From NCBI RefSeq assembly GCF_000515235.1, contig NZ_KI911558.1:2511896-2575895 (forward strand): a stretch of 64,000 nt of DNA. The letters run 5' to 3'. The notes under the pieces are model-generated. The model was not told the origin of the DNA. It searched no databases and saw only the letters and a program-made list of their open reading frames with translations. The stretch comes from Synechococcus sp. CC9616 (GTDB lineage Bacteria; Cyanobacteriota; Cyanobacteriia; PCC-6307; Cyanobiaceae). Position numbers and translations under genes: made by a program. Shown here piece after piece: positions 1-9,010 of the stretch; the stretch's first letter is position 1; each line of letters starts with the position of its first letter.

Positions 1-609
1 CGGCGCATTCATGCGACGACGCAGGTCATGGATTCGCCCAAGCGCGGCTGTCCAGGCCTCCTCTTCGCTCTCTGCCCGATCGATGTCGGCGTAGGCAACA
101 GCGGTGATCAGCCGTTTCACCTGATCAAAAATCAGGACGGCATCCATGAGCATCCAAATGCCATCAGGAGGATCGTCTGCTGCTCTGGGATGAACTGGAA
201 CCGTTGACTCAATCCACTGGATCAGTTCATAGCCCCACATTCCGTAAAGCTGCCCCAGTGGGGGAAGTCCAGGCAAGTTGCCACAGCGATAGTCGCTGAG
301 GCACTGCTGGAGGGCCTCCAGAGGGTTGCCCTGAAAGGTGTCCTGATCACCATTGCGCCACCGCCTGGTCAAGCAGTCGCCCCTCGCCGATGCGGTCCAG
401 AGTGGATCGCAGGCCACAACGCTCCACCGGCCCAGGGTCTCCCCACCCTCCACCGATTCGAGGAGGACTCCGGGAGGATGATCCGCTCCCACCTTGATCC
501 AGGTGGTGAGAGGAGTCTCCAGGTCTGCCGGCCAGCTTTCCGCCAGTGGAATCAGGTTGGCGCCAGCAGCAGCAGCCTCGCGAAAGGCACTGCGATCAGG
601 ATTGAACAT
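1..609 (-). CDS. trpE: Anthranilate synthase component I, N-terminal part (cut by window edge)
   Basis: The frame opens at ATG 609 and stays open to base 1, giving 203 codons of the N-terminal domain. The start MFNPDRSAFREAAAAG and the later VLLESVEGGETLGRWSVVA match the opening of TrpE/PabB chorismate-utilising enzymes, where this region forms the tryptophan-feedback domain. The enzyme converts chorismate and glutamine-derived ammonia to anthranilate, the first step of tryptophan synthesis. The catalytic C-terminal domain lies outside the window. PabB or a salicylate-type paralog is possible, but the N-terminal pattern and the place next to psaD, as I recall from marine Synechococcus, favour TrpE. 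Confidence 0.8.
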   Translation of the reverse strand, partial: MFNPDRSAFREAAAAGANLIPLAESWPADLETPLTTWIKVGADHPPGVLLESVEGGETLGRWSVVACDPLWTASARGDCLTRRWRNGDQDTFQGNPLEALQQCLSDYRCGNLPGLPPLGQLYGMWGYELIQWIESTVPVHPRAADDPPDGIWMLMDAVLIFDQVKRLITAVAYADIDRAESEEEAWTAALGRIHDLRRRMNAP

Positions 610-631
610 GCGCGCATCCTGCCAGCTTCAG

Positions 632-650
632 CAGTGTTCAAAAAACACTG
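632..650. repeat. Short inverted repeat between psaD and trpE
   Basis: CAGTGTT (632-638) and AACACTG (644-650) form a 7-bp stem just past the psaD stop and just before the trpE start, both read on the minus strand. The A/T run is in the loop rather than after the stem, so it is not a textbook terminator. It may attenuate read-through or protect the psaD mRNA 3' end. Confidence 0.35.
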
Positions 651-663
651 AAGAGTCTGGGAT

Positions 664-1095
664 TCAGCCGTCGTAGGTGTTGCGGCCGCTGAATTTGATG
701 TTCGCTGGATTGACGTTCTGGCCGATACGACGGGGATTGTGCCCGACTATGGGGCGACCTTCGTTGACCTTCTCAGGGAAAACGCCGTCGGCAGGGTGCA
801 GGAACTCGGTGTCTCCGCCAGGGAAAATCCGGTAGATCTTGTAGTTCTCGATCCGAGGCTTGAACTTGGTTCTCAGCTGTGTTCCCAGTGCCAGGCACTG
901 CTCTTTGCGGGCGAAATACATGAGGTTGTCGCCCTCGTTCATCATCGCCGCGCCTCCCGTTGGGAGCTCGAAGGCCTGGGCGCTCGCACTGTTCCAGGTG
1001 ATCGCGTACTTCTCTTCGGTCTCAGCGGAATTCAACAGGCCGCCAGTGCTGCCGATGTACTGAGGAAGTTGACCGTTCAACGCCGATGCTGTCAT
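664..1095 (-). CDS. psaD: Photosystem I reaction centre subunit II (PsaD)
   Basis: A 143-residue protein, the usual cyanobacterial PsaD length. PsaD sits on the stromal face of photosystem I and docks ferredoxin with PsaC and PsaE. Recognisable blocks are [20 protein letters not shown] near residues 30-48, [12 protein letters not shown] near 84-95 and [16 protein letters not shown] near 100-115, followed by the basic C-terminal tail that clamps PsaC. I chose ATG 1095 because family members begin with a short leader before [14 protein letters not shown]. The frame also stays open upstream to 1191, but that extension looks like read-through of the intergenic space. It lies between a sensor kinase gene and trpE on the same strand. 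Confidence 0.97.
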   Translation of the reverse strand: MTASALNGQLPQYIGSTGGLLNSAETEEKYAITWNSASAQAFELPTGGAAMMNEGDNLMYFARKEQCLALGTQLRTKFKPRIENYKIYRIFPGGDTEFLHPADGVFPEKVNEGRPIVGHNPRRIGQNVNPANIKFSGRNTYDG

Positions 1096-1187
1096 GGGCT
1101 GCAGGACTCCAGACGGGCCATTACGACTGGAAAGTAGCACTGCGACCGGGCCCTGATTCCCACTCTGATCACAACCGTCACACCCCT

Positions 1188-2555
1188 TCATCCAGTCTCG
1201 AACGCAACAGGGAAAAACACAGTGAGATTTCGGTCTTCCCGTTGCCGGTAGCGTCCGCCAAGGCTGGCCAGCAGCTGGCGGGTTGCCTGCTGGCTCAGCT
1301 GGAGGCTGCCGGTACTGGGGTCCCAGCTCAGGACGGCACCGACCTTGGCTGTCTGGGAGGGCTCCTGTCCCGTCAGCTCGGATGGACCCGTTTCCCGACT
1401 CGGTGGCTGCGCAAGGATCTCAAGCTTGAGGCGAGCGCCTGCGGCACCAAGCAGCAGCGTCAGGCCGCTGCCCGACGGGAGCCCGCGACTGGCCCGGTCA
1501 ATCAAACCGCCGAGCATCGGCTCCAAACGCCTTGGATCACTGAGCACGAGCGGAAGCCCTGCTTCCAGATCGAGTTTGAGCTCGATTCCTCGCCGTTCCA
1601 GCTGGTTGGTCCAGGCTGGCTCGAGCGACTCGAGAATCTGAGCTAAATCGGTGCGGGCCAGATTCGAAGGCTGCGGTTGCCTCTGCAATTCAGCGGCATG
1701 AAAGATCAGGCCGAAGCGGTCGATCTGTTCGCTGCATTCCACATCGATCTGGCGGAGCCGTTTCATCACCACCGACGGCAAATCGCGCCGTCTGATCAGG
1801 GAGCGGATCAGGGTGCGGATGGTTGCTAGCGGTGTGCGGACTTCATGGCTGAGTGCCTCCAGCAGGCCCAGGTCGTCCTGCGGATCGGATTCGCGTTGCG
1901 CGGAGTTTGTGGGTGTTTGCAGCGTGATGCTGGGAGCCATCGTGGTGAGCCTCTCCGCCAGTTGTGGCCAGAACCGCTTTGGCAGCGTTTCATCGGTGTG
2001 GAGTGGTCCGAGCTGTCTCAGGTCGTCCTGAAGTTGTTCCGCCATGGCGGGGTCCAGCTCCTGCAGCTGACGTCCAATCAGAGCCAGGCTGTCCCCAAGC
2101 GTGGTGGGGTCACTGCTCATCAGCAGCTGACGCTTGCCCTCTGATCCCTGCAGTGCCAGAGCCAGTTGAAGCTGGGGCGTGATCAGGATCAGCAGTGGAT
2201 CCCTGCAATCCTCAGGATGCAAAGCCAATCGTCTGTAGTTGCGTCCAGTTGGGTGACGCACCGCAGTTCCGGTCCCGGGCAGAGCTGCCGAGACGGGCAG
2301 GAGTTGCTCCAGCTCCTCCGGAGCCCAGACCCAGCCGTGCAGCGATCCCAGCAGCTGAGGTTCATAGAGGGCTGGCAGCGGAGCCGCCAACCAAAGTCCG
2401 TTCTGAACATCCTCTGGAATGAGCAGATCCTGTTGCAGGGTTTCCAGTGCTGCCCACCAGAGCCGTCGGACTGAGGCTTCGTCGCAGCGGCCGATCGGGC
2501 GGTCGGCTGCCAGGCGCTGACGCAGCTCCTCGAAATGGAGGCCTGTCCCGCTCAA
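1188..2555 (-). CDS. Two-component sensor histidine kinase
   Basis: A 455-residue protein with no predicted membrane helix. The HisKA dimerisation and phospho-acceptor domain is clear, with [13 protein letters not shown] placing the phosphorylated histidine at about residue 237. The first 220 residues show no sensor domain I can name. The ATPase domain after residue 320 is divergent: its N-box position reads [13 protein letters not shown], without the usual N-x3-N pattern, and no clear DxGxG box is visible. Either it is a degenerate kinase needing a partner, or the ATP lid is unusual. Its start overlaps the rodA stop by 4 bases, so the two are co-transcribed. The cognate response regulator is not in the window. 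Confidence 0.85.
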   Translation of the reverse strand: MSGTGLHFEELRQRLAADRPIGRCDEASVRRLWWAALETLQQDLLIPEDVQNGLWLAAPLPALYEPQLLGSLHGWVWAPEELEQLLPVSAALPGTGTAVRHPTGRNYRRLALHPEDCRDPLLILITPQLQLALALQGSEGKRQLLMSSDPTTLGDSLALIGRQLQELDPAMAEQLQDDLRQLGPLHTDETLPKRFWPQLAERLTTMAPSITLQTPTNSAQRESDPQDDLGLLEALSHEVRTPLATIRTLIRSLIRRRDLPSVVMKRLRQIDVECSEQIDRFGLIFHAAELQRQPQPSNLARTDLAQILESLEPAWTNQLERRGIELKLDLEAGLPLVLSDPRRLEPMLGGLIDRASRGLPSGSGLTLLLGAAGARLKLEILAQPPSRETGPSELTGQEPSQTAKVGAVLSWDPSTGSLQLSQQATRQLLASLGGRYRQREDRNLTVFFPVAFETG

Positions 2556-3790
2556 CGTCGTCCCGGGCTCAGCCCTCGGCTCTGACGCACGACGGACAGG
2601 CAGAGGCCAAGAGCAATGAAGTTGACCACCATCGCCGAACGTCCGTAGCTGAGAAAGGGGAGGGGAATTCCTGTGACCGGTCCCAGGCCGATGGTCATGA
2701 AGATGTTCACAACCACCTGAAACATGATCATCGTGCCGATCCCGATCACCACCAGTGCCTCGAAATCGGAGCGGGCATGACGAGCCACCTGCAGGAGTCG
2801 GGCCATGAGCAGTGTGAAACCCACCACCACAAGGATGCAGCCGATGAAGCCGGTCTCCTCCCCAAGTGCGCTGAAGATGAAATCCGTGTGTTGCTCAGGA
2901 ATGAATCGCAGCTTGGTCAGCTGACCCTGCATCAGTCCGGTCCCGAACAATCCGCCTGAGCCGATCCCCACCGTGCTCTGAAGCAGGTGATAGCCGCCTC
3001 CGAGTGGATCCTTGGATGGATCAAGAAACAGCACCAAACGATCCCTTTGGTAGTCCTTCAGCCCGTGCATCCAGAGCCATGGGGTCACGAAGGCCATGCT
3101 TCCGTGGACCAGCACTGTGACCGTTGCGGCCAGGCGTTTCCAGGGAAGTGAGCGGTAGGCCAGAAGCGCCATCAACGGAATCCAGATGGCCATTCCCCAG
3201 GGAAGCAGCCCGGCGAACAACGCTGTCAGCAGTGGTGACAGCAGCAGCACAACCCATTCGATGGGCATCCCCGACCAGTACAGCATCGTGAGCATCAGAG
3301 CCCCGAACACCAGTGAAGTGCCGAGATCGGGCTGGATGAAAACCAGCAGCCATGGGATCGAAATCACCCCGAGGGGGCGCATCAGATCAACGGGTCGTTC
3401 GACTGGATGGCGCGAGAGAACAGCGGCCACAAGCAGGATTGCGGCGATTTTCGCGAATTCCGATGGCTGCACGTTCACCCCTCCGATGCTGATCCAGCGC
3501 TGGGCTCCGAGTGCGGTGGTGCCAATCACCTTCACCGCCACGAGGCTGATCAGCGTCAGTCCGTAAATGGGGATCAGAAGTGGTTTCAGACGGTTCAACG
3601 GCAGCCGCTCCAGCACCAGCGCGATCAGCACACCGGCACCGGCTGTGATCCAGTGGTGGTACCAGTCGGCGTAGTTGGCCTGGCGCTGGGTGCTGGCGAT
3701 AAGCAGGCCCGCAACCGCCACCATGGCCAATGGGACGCCCCAGAGAACCCATTCCCGCCGTCGTCTCCGACCCTTGCGGCTGGAGTACAT
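2552..3790 (-). CDS. rodA: SEDS-family peptidoglycan glycosyltransferase (RodA)
   Basis: A 412-residue polytopic membrane protein of the SEDS family, with about ten hydrophobic helices after a very basic N-terminus (SSRKGRRRRREW). RodA/FtsW proteins polymerise lipid II into glycan strands together with a class B penicillin-binding protein. Family signatures are GAQRWISIGGVNVQPSEFAK near residues 94-113, the FIQPDLGTSLV segment near 151-161, FIPEQHTDFIFSALGEE in the long periplasmic loop, and the C-terminal GIPLPFLSYGRSAMV. RodA is preferred over FtsW because it is not next to murein or division genes. It lies 4 bases into the sensor kinase start and directly follows the Mrp-like gene. Confidence 0.93.
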   Translation of the reverse strand: MYSSRKGRRRRREWVLWGVPLAMVAVAGLLIASTQRQANYADWYHHWITAGAGVLIALVLERLPLNRLKPLLIPIYGLTLISLVAVKVIGTTALGAQRWISIGGVNVQPSEFAKIAAILLVAAVLSRHPVERPVDLMRPLGVISIPWLLVFIQPDLGTSLVFGALMLTMLYWSGMPIEWVVLLLSPLLTALFAGLLPWGMAIWIPLMALLAYRSLPWKRLAATVTVLVHGSMAFVTPWLWMHGLKDYQRDRLVLFLDPSKDPLGGGYHLLQSTVGIGSGGLFGTGLMQGQLTKLRFIPEQHTDFIFSALGEETGFIGCILVVVGFTLLMARLLQVARHARSDFEALVVIGIGTMIMFQVVVNIFMTIGLGPVTGIPLPFLSYGRSAMVVNFIALGLCLSVVRQSRGLSPGRR

Positions 3791-4908
3791 CAGGCCCTGA
3801 TGTCCGCCTGTTGCAGCACTGCGTCTGCCAGCGCCCCGAAGGCAGACGCGCTGGCGGATTCGCTGCGGCTGAGAACAATCGGCCGGCCTGAATCCCCACC
3901 CTCCTGAACCGGCATTTCCATGGGGATCTGAGTCAGCAGAGGGACGTCGTATTCATCAGCCAGGCATTGGCCTCCGCCGCTGCCGAACAAGGCGTATCGC
4001 TTGTCAGGCTGATCAGGGGGGATGAAGGCGCTCATGTTCTCAACCACCCCCAGAACAGGGATGTCGAGCTGACGGAACATGGCCAGCCCGCGGCGGGCAT
4101 CCTGAAGCGACACCTGTTGCGGTGTCGTCACGATCACAACGCCTGCCATGGGAACAGCCTGTGCCAGAGACAACTGGGCATCGCCTGTGCCAGGGGGAAG
4201 GTCAACCACCAGGACGTCTCGATCACCCCATTCGGCCTGATATAAGAACTGACGAATAATTCCATTGAGCATCGGGCCACGCCAGATCACCGGTTGGTGC
4301 TCATCGATCAGAAGGCCCATGGACACCATGGCCACCCCGCAGCTGCTGATCGGGATGATCCGTTGGTCATCACCGCTGCCGATGACCTCCGGCGTCTGAT
4401 CAGCGACCCCCAGCATGGTTGGGGCGTTGGGGCCGTAAATGTCGGCGTCAAGAAGGCCCACCCGTTGGCCCTGTTGGGCCAACGCGCAGGCCAGATTGAC
4501 GGCGACGGTGCTCTTGCCGACACCGCCCTTGCCGCTGCTGACAGCGATGACCCGCTGAACACCTGGGATGCTCTGTCGCTCGGACTGCTGTCCATGACCC
4601 GCCTGGCCGATGCCGCCTTGACTGGCAGGTTGTCCGAGTTCGATCTGGATGTCGCTGATGCCATCCAGAGAATTCAGCAGCTCTTTGGCTTCTGTGGCGA
4701 TCCGCTCTCGCTGGCTCTGGGCAAACCCGGGAAGCGAAAGTCGGAATACCACTCTCGGCGGTGCAACACGGACATGCTCGATCCATCCCAGATCGATGGC
4801 GGAGCGGCCGCTGCCGGCATCCTTCACCTGTTCCAGGCAGCTCAGCGCCTGCTCCGCCGTAACCATCTCACGTGGTGTCGTGAGCTGGATCCTAGGGGTG
4901 GCGCCCAT
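3790..4908 (-). CDS. mrp: Mrp/NBP35-family iron-sulfur cluster carrier ATPase
   Basis: A 372-residue P-loop ATPase that loads Fe-S clusters onto target apoproteins. Residues 15-95 are an MIP18-like (DUF59) domain. The deviant Walker [11 protein letters not shown] is at about 124-133, followed by DADIYGPNAPTMLG and the ParA-like DLPPGTGDAQLSL. In many Mrp proteins a CxxC pair follows the ENMS motif and bridges the cluster. Here the segment reads ENMSAFIPPDQPDKRYALFG and has no cysteine, a form I recall from cyanobacterial Mrp. Cluster binding must therefore use other residues. The stop shares a base with the rodA start. Confidence 0.9.
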   Translation of the reverse strand: MGATPRIQLTTPREMVTAEQALSCLEQVKDAGSGRSAIDLGWIEHVRVAPPRVVFRLSLPGFAQSQRERIATEAKELLNSLDGISDIQIELGQPASQGGIGQAGHGQQSERQSIPGVQRVIAVSSGKGGVGKSTVAVNLACALAQQGQRVGLLDADIYGPNAPTMLGVADQTPEVIGSGDDQRIIPISSCGVAMVSMGLLIDEHQPVIWRGPMLNGIIRQFLYQAEWGDRDVLVVDLPPGTGDAQLSLAQAVPMAGVVIVTTPQQVSLQDARRGLAMFRQLDIPVLGVVENMSAFIPPDQPDKRYALFGSGGGQCLADEYDVPLLTQIPMEMPVQEGGDSGRPIVLSRSESASASAFGALADAVLQQADIRA

Positions 4909-4983
4909 GACAGTCCCTGACGGGTCCTTGTCGGTGTCTCCCCCGACCTGTTTAGGTGCTCAGATCCCCACCAGTTGCCTCCC

Positions 4984-6081
4984 ATGGTTCGCAGCCTGCT
5001 CCGACGCGTCTTCGGCCCTGCCGGGAAGCAGGCTGGCGGCGCGTCCAATCCTGCGCCGGAGCCGCCCCCCAAGGATTCACGAGAGCGCGCTCGCAGCATG
5101 GTGATGGGCCTGCAGGACGAGATCTGTTCGGGTCTCGAAGCCCTTGATGGGGAGGGCCGTTTCACTGAGGAGAGTTGGGAGCGACCAGAGGGTGGTGGCG
5201 GTCGCTCCCGGGTGATGCGTGATGGTCGGGTCTTTGAACAGGGAGGCGTGAACTTCTCCGAGGTGCAGGGCCAGGAGCTGCCTCCTTCGATTCTGAAACA
5301 ACGCCCGGAAGCCAAGGGGCATCCATGGTTTGCAACCGGGACGTCCATGGTTCTGCATCCCCGCAGCCCTTATATCCCCACAGTCCACCTCAATTACCGC
5401 TATTTCGAAGCCGGTCCGGTGTGGTGGTTCGGAGGTGGAGCCGACCTGACCCCCTACTACCCCTTTCTCGAGGATGCTCGCCATTTCCATCGCACGCTTC
5501 AGGCTGCCTGCGATTCGGTGCATCCCGATCTCCACAAGGTGTTCAAGCCCTGGTGCGACGAGTACTTCTTCCTGAAGCACCGCGGCGAGACCCGTGGCGT
5601 CGGAGGCATCTTCTACGACTACCAGGACTCCAATGGGATCCTTTACAAGGGGCAGGATGGCGGCGGTCCGGCTGCTGCAACGTCGTCCGAGCTGGGTCCG
5701 TGCCCCCTCGGCTGGGAGCAGCTCTTCTCGCTCGGACAGGCCTGTGGCCGAGCGTTTCTGCCCTCATACAGCCCCATCGTCGAGAAGCGGCAGGCGCTCC
5801 CCTATGGCGAGCGGGAACGGAATTTTCAGCTGTATCGGCGCGGTCGCTATGTGGAATTCAATCTCGTTTGGGATCGGGGAACGATCTTCGGGCTCCAAAC
5901 GAACGGTCGCACTGAGTCGATTCTGATGTCGCTGCCCCCTCTCGTGCGCTGGGAGTACGGCTATCAGGCCGAGCCTGGGTCAAGGGAGGCGCTGCTGACA
6001 GAGTTGTTCACCAAGCCGCAGGACTGGCTGGGAGATCATTCTCTTGAGGATCGTTGCCGACCTCATCACGCGGTGTACTGA
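4984..6081 (+). CDS. hemF: Oxygen-dependent coproporphyrinogen III oxidase
   Basis: A 365-residue enzyme that decarboxylates two propionates of coproporphyrinogen III to give protoporphyrinogen IX using O2. It supplies haem, chlorophyll and, through haem, the bilins used by the rod cluster. Diagnostic blocks are [13 protein letters not shown], the [20 protein letters not shown] segment, [25 protein letters not shown] and [16 protein letters not shown] basic, low-complexity N-terminal extension of about 35 residues precedes the conserved core. I chose ATG 4984; a TTG three codons upstream is also in frame. It is transcribed away from mrp. Confidence 0.96.
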   Translation: MVRSLLRRVFGPAGKQAGGASNPAPEPPPKDSRERARSMVMGLQDEICSGLEALDGEGRFTEESWERPEGGGGRSRVMRDGRVFEQGGVNFSEVQGQELPPSILKQRPEAKGHPWFATGTSMVLHPRSPYIPTVHLNYRYFEAGPVWWFGGGADLTPYYPFLEDARHFHRTLQAACDSVHPDLHKVFKPWCDEYFFLKHRGETRGVGGIFYDYQDSNGILYKGQDGGGPAAATSSELGPCPLGWEQLFSLGQACGRAFLPSYSPIVEKRQALPYGERERNFQLYRRGRYVEFNLVWDRGTIFGLQTNGRTESILMSLPPLVRWEYGYQAEPGSREALLTELFTKPQDWLGDHSLEDRCRPHHAVY

Positions 6082-6131
6082 CGCGGTTCAACGACAGGAA
6101 CTCCAGCTTCATGGAGTTGGGTTGGGCCCGA

Positions 6132-6953
6132 TCAGCTGCGACCCACACCCCTGGCCAAGGCATCCACCACGCGGCTGGCCAGGCATTGGATAGTTTCCTC
6201 GCGTCTGCTTGGATCCCTAAGCCGGTTTTCCAGCTCCCCCTGGAGCATGCCGATTTCAAGGATGCCGATGCCGCGGCGAGGACCGCCAAGGCCACCGCGG
6301 AAATTGCTGGGGAAGCGGCCGAAGGCGATGGCCAGGCTTTCATCCACCACATTGAGCCTGCGGTTGATTGCCGGAATCAGGCCCGAGCCGAAGCCATAGG
6401 GGCTGTAGGCATCGAAGTGAATCTCCAGGATGTAATCACCACGTGCCGACCGCATCTTGGCCTGGGTCCAGTTGGTGGCTGGGTCCCTGTGATTGCGGAT
6501 CGTGAGTGACGGAGGCGTGTAGCCGCTGATGTTCAGGCCCCGTTGCCGTCCCAGCTGCACAACCTTCTGTTGCACCTTGAAGTTCCAGTACAGCTCATCG
6601 CGCATGCGGCCATCCATCGGACGCTGCTTCAGCACATCAACGGCATACCCAGGGGTGCCGGACCCATCCATGTTCTGGGAATCGGCATGGCCTGCCATCA
6701 CGACAATCGGAAGATCGGGGCTGACTGGCGCGACGCCCTTCCAGCGACCTGGTATCCGGGTCCGCGGCCCCATCAGGGGATCGGGGTTGGTGATGGCAGG
6801 ACAACTGGCAACGACGGGCTCTTTGCGCTCTGGAGGATTCGGCAGCCAGTTGCGCGGAGTTTCTGCCGCTTTGGCAAGCACGAGCAGCGACAGGGTTGTC
6901 AGGGAGATCGTGAGGGAGATCCGACGACTTCGGATCCAACCGGGTAATGGCAT
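6132..6953 (-). CDS. Exported N-acetylmuramoyl-L-alanine amidase-like protein
   Basis: A 273-residue protein with an N-terminal hydrophobic segment (residues 12-28, SLTISLTTLSLLVLAKA) that looks like a signal peptide. Four features resemble the Amidase_3 zinc site: VVMAGHADSQN (first ligand), a following helix WNFKVQQKVVQL, YILEIHFDAY (second His) and IGILEIGML (catalytic Glu). Amidase_3 enzymes cut the bond between N-acetylmuramate and L-alanine in peptidoglycan. The pattern is diverged and the second zinc ligand, normally a Glu, is uncertain, so activity is inferred. It is convergent with hemF and followed upstream by a CCB2/CCB4-like gene 4 bases away on the same strand. Confidence 0.55.
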   Translation of the reverse strand: MPLPGWIRSRRISLTISLTTLSLLVLAKAAETPRNWLPNPPERKEPVVASCPAITNPDPLMGPRTRIPGRWKGVAPVSPDLPIVVMAGHADSQNMDGSGTPGYAVDVLKQRPMDGRMRDELYWNFKVQQKVVQLGRQRGLNISGYTPPSLTIRNHRDPATNWTQAKMRSARGDYILEIHFDAYSPYGFGSGLIPAINRRLNVVDESLAIAFGRFPSNFRGGLGGPRRGIGILEIGMLQGELENRLRDPSRREETIQCLASRVVDALARGVGRS

Positions 6954-6956
6954 CGA

Positions 6957-7520
6957 TCAGATCGGTGATGAAAGCAGTGAGCCATCACTGGCGAGCTCAA
7001 GGGACTCCGAGAGTTCGAGCTCGATGGCGATCAGCTCGTCGCGATGAGCACGCAGACGCAGGTAGCTGCCCGTGGTGAGAGTGGTATCGACGTCTTCAAG
7101 AAGACGAAGTTCGAGGTCTTCGATGCGTGCAGCCCGTTTGTCGTAAACGAGTCCTGCGACTGGACCAAGGCCAATCAGGAGGAGTGGCCAGCCATGCCAT
7201 TGGGGGTTCAGCTGCTGAAGCACCAGGCCAAAGCAGGCGCCTCCGATGGCTGCCAGAACGGACAGCAGAACCGCCAGCGGACGACTTGCCGCCACCTGGC
7301 CACGGAAGCGCAAGACCTGACGTTCTGCATCGCCTCCAATGCGGCTCCAGCCGCGCTTCTCAAGCCACTGAGTGAGCGTCTCAAGCACCTCGAGAGGAGG
7401 TTTCGGAGAGCTCACATCCACAACCGTGGTCCGGTCTTTGCTGGCCGCCCGCAGGAAAAACACCAGCCCGATGGCCAGCAGCACCGTCAGTAGAAGGGTG
7501 GATTGAAATCCTGCGGGCAT
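6957..7520 (-). CDS. CCB2/CCB4-like cofactor assembly factor for cytochrome b6f
   Basis: A 187-residue membrane protein. The N-terminal helix FQSTLLLTVLLAIGLVFFLRA (cited here as residues 5-25) is followed by a soluble loop, two more helices near 80-97 and 108-126, and a charged C-terminus rich in Glu and Leu. The opening FQSTLLLT...GLVFFLRAASKDRT is what I recall for the family annotated as cofactor assembly of complex C subunit B (CCB2/CCB4), needed for covalent attachment of haem ci to cytochrome b6. That assignment rests on recall of the family pattern. The gene sits 4 bases upstream of the amidase-like gene on the same strand. Confidence 0.65.
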   Translation of the reverse strand: MPAGFQSTLLLTVLLAIGLVFFLRAASKDRTTVVDVSSPKPPLEVLETLTQWLEKRGWSRIGGDAERQVLRFRGQVAASRPLAVLLSVLAAIGGACFGLVLQQLNPQWHGWPLLLIGLGPVAGLVYDKRAARIEDLELRLLEDVDTTLTTGSYLRLRAHRDELIAIELELSESLELASDGSLLSSPI

Positions 7521-7573
7521 CTCGCCGAGGCGGCGTTGGCAGGAACTTATTCCACCGTCGCCTCAGGAAGCGT

Positions 7574-7957
7574 TCAGCTGAGCACGAGGCGATGCGAGTC
7601 GAGCCAGCTGTGCCAGGGAGACATCAGCTTTTCTGCCTCATTGCGGGCTGTCGGCTGCAGGTGGAGCATCCGTCTTGGTCGCCCACGGCTGGGGCATCGC
7701 TGGGTGTATGTGGTGATGGATCCCTGTTGCTCAAGGAATTCCAGCGCTTGTTGCAGGACGGTCTCGGAGAGCCGCAGCTGGGGCTCTTCACGGGTCAGTT
7801 TCTGTAGAAGTCCGGAGGGATAGTTGTCATCCTTCAGGAGGCATTCGAGAACCCAGCAGACCGCAAGTTCCAGATCGAGGAACTGTGGTGGCGGCTGCTG
7901 GAAGTACTGCTCGATATCCGCAAGGCAGTTGCGCGAGGGCTTTCGTCTGGAGAACAA
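7574..7957 (-). CDS. PadR-like winged-helix protein (possibly Pex-like)
   Basis: A 127-residue soluble protein. The stretch LELAVCWVLECLLKDDNYPS, then LSETVLQQALEFLEQQGSI and the basic CPSRGRPRRMLHLQPTAR, has the shape of a PadR winged helix: helices, a recognition helix ending in LEQQG, and an arginine-rich wing. In freshwater Synechococcus the PadR-type Pex protein binds the kaiA promoter and lengthens the circadian period, and this protein is about the right size. Equivalence to Pex is only inferred. It stands alone, divergent from the RNase D-like gene. Confidence 0.55.
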   Translation of the reverse strand: MFSRRKPSRNCLADIEQYFQQPPPQFLDLELAVCWVLECLLKDDNYPSGLLQKLTREEPQLRLSETVLQQALEFLEQQGSITTYTQRCPSRGRPRRMLHLQPTARNEAEKLMSPWHSWLDSHRLVLS

Positions 7958-8077
7958 AGCGGCTGTGTCGCTTTTTCCATGAAAGTCGATCTCATTTTGA
8001 GATTCAAGAGGGAATTTTGATCTTCTTGGTCATTCCGGCGGGCACACTGGCCGCGATCCATCCGTTCGCGCTTCCCA

Positions 8078-8722
8078 ATGGCTGAGCCGCTGCCCGCTGC
8101 CGCAGAGTTTGCCGTCTTCGATGGGGACCTGGATCCGCTCTGGACCGAGCGTTATCTGGGGGTGTCTGCCCTGGCGGTGGACACCGAGGCGATGGGCCTG
8201 ATCCACGGCCGCGACCGGCTCTGCCTGGTGCAGATCGCCGATGAGCACGATCGGGTGGCCTGCATCCGCATCGCTCTGGGGCAATCCGAAGCTCCGAGGC
8301 TCAAAAGTCTCATGGAAGCCAAGGATGTGGAGAAGGTGTTCCATTACGCCCGTTTTGATGTGGCAGCCCTGGCCAGCGGGCTAGGTATCGCTGTCAATCC
8401 TCTGTTCTGCACCAAGGTCGGCAGCCGTTTGGCCAGGACATACACCCCGCGCCATGGTCTGAAGGATCTGGTGATGGAGCTTGTCGGCGTGGAGCTGGAC
8501 AAAGGTGCTCAGAGCAGCGATTGGGGTCGGGTTGATCAGCTGTCAGAGACCCAGCTCGCCTACGCGGCCAACGACGTCCGCTACCTGCTCCCCGCACGCC
8601 AGAGGCTCGAGGAGATGCTGCGCAGAGAAGGGCGCTGGGACCTGGCTTGCCGCTGCTTCAGCTGCATTCCCGTTGTCGCTGAGCTGGATCGTCTGCGGTT
8701 TCACCAAACCTTCGAGCACTAG
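8078..8722 (+). CDS. RNase D-like 3'-5' exonuclease (DEDDy family)
   Basis: A 214-residue protein holding only the exonuclease domain. All five DEDDy residues can be placed: D35 and E37 in AVDTEAMG, D94 in YARFDVAAL, and Y162 with D166 in YAANDVRYLL. Enzymes of this family trim tRNA and other structured RNA 3' ends using two metal ions. The HRDC domains of E. coli RNase D are absent, so it is the short form found in cyanobacteria. The ATG start is preceded by a short gap and no partner gene. Confidence 0.9.
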   Translation: MAEPLPAAAEFAVFDGDLDPLWTERYLGVSALAVDTEAMGLIHGRDRLCLVQIADEHDRVACIRIALGQSEAPRLKSLMEAKDVEKVFHYARFDVAALASGLGIAVNPLFCTKVGSRLARTYTPRHGLKDLVMELVGVELDKGAQSSDWGRVDQLSETQLAYAANDVRYLLPARQRLEEMLRREGRWDLACRCFSCIPVVAELDRLRFHQTFEH

Positions 8723-8752
8723 TTTCGAGTGCTGGACAAGCTTCTGGCCGGA

Positions 8753-9010
8753 TTAGTCCTCAAGCTGGAAATTGCCGTCCCCTTCACTGTTACTGAGCAG
8801 CGTGTTGAGTCGTGCTCTGGCTGCATCGCCATCCCGTCTCGCCTCCTCCAGCAAGGTTGCGGCAAGGGTTCTCCTGCGCTCGTTGTCGCGGGTTCCTTCC
8901 CGCGCTGCCATCTGATCAACTTTGCGGCGAGCACTGGCCAGACTGATTCCCAGCTCACTGGCCAGCTGGGCGCAAAGTTTCACGTAAGCGTGATCTTGGA
9001 TCGCAGCCAT
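8753..9010 (-). CDS. Conserved hypothetical small helical protein
   Basis: An 85-residue protein starting MAAIQDHAYVKLCAQL. It is predicted to be mostly helical, with an Arg/Glu-rich stretch near the middle (AAREGTRDNERRRTLAATLL) and an acidic tail. I do not recognise a domain. Its ATG shares one base with the stop of the LpxB-like gene (TGATG), so the two are translated from one mRNA and probably coupled. Confidence 0.7.
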   Translation of the reverse strand: MAAIQDHAYVKLCAQLASELGISLASARRKVDQMAAREGTRDNERRRTLAATLLEEARRDGDAARARLNTLLSNSEGDGNFQLED

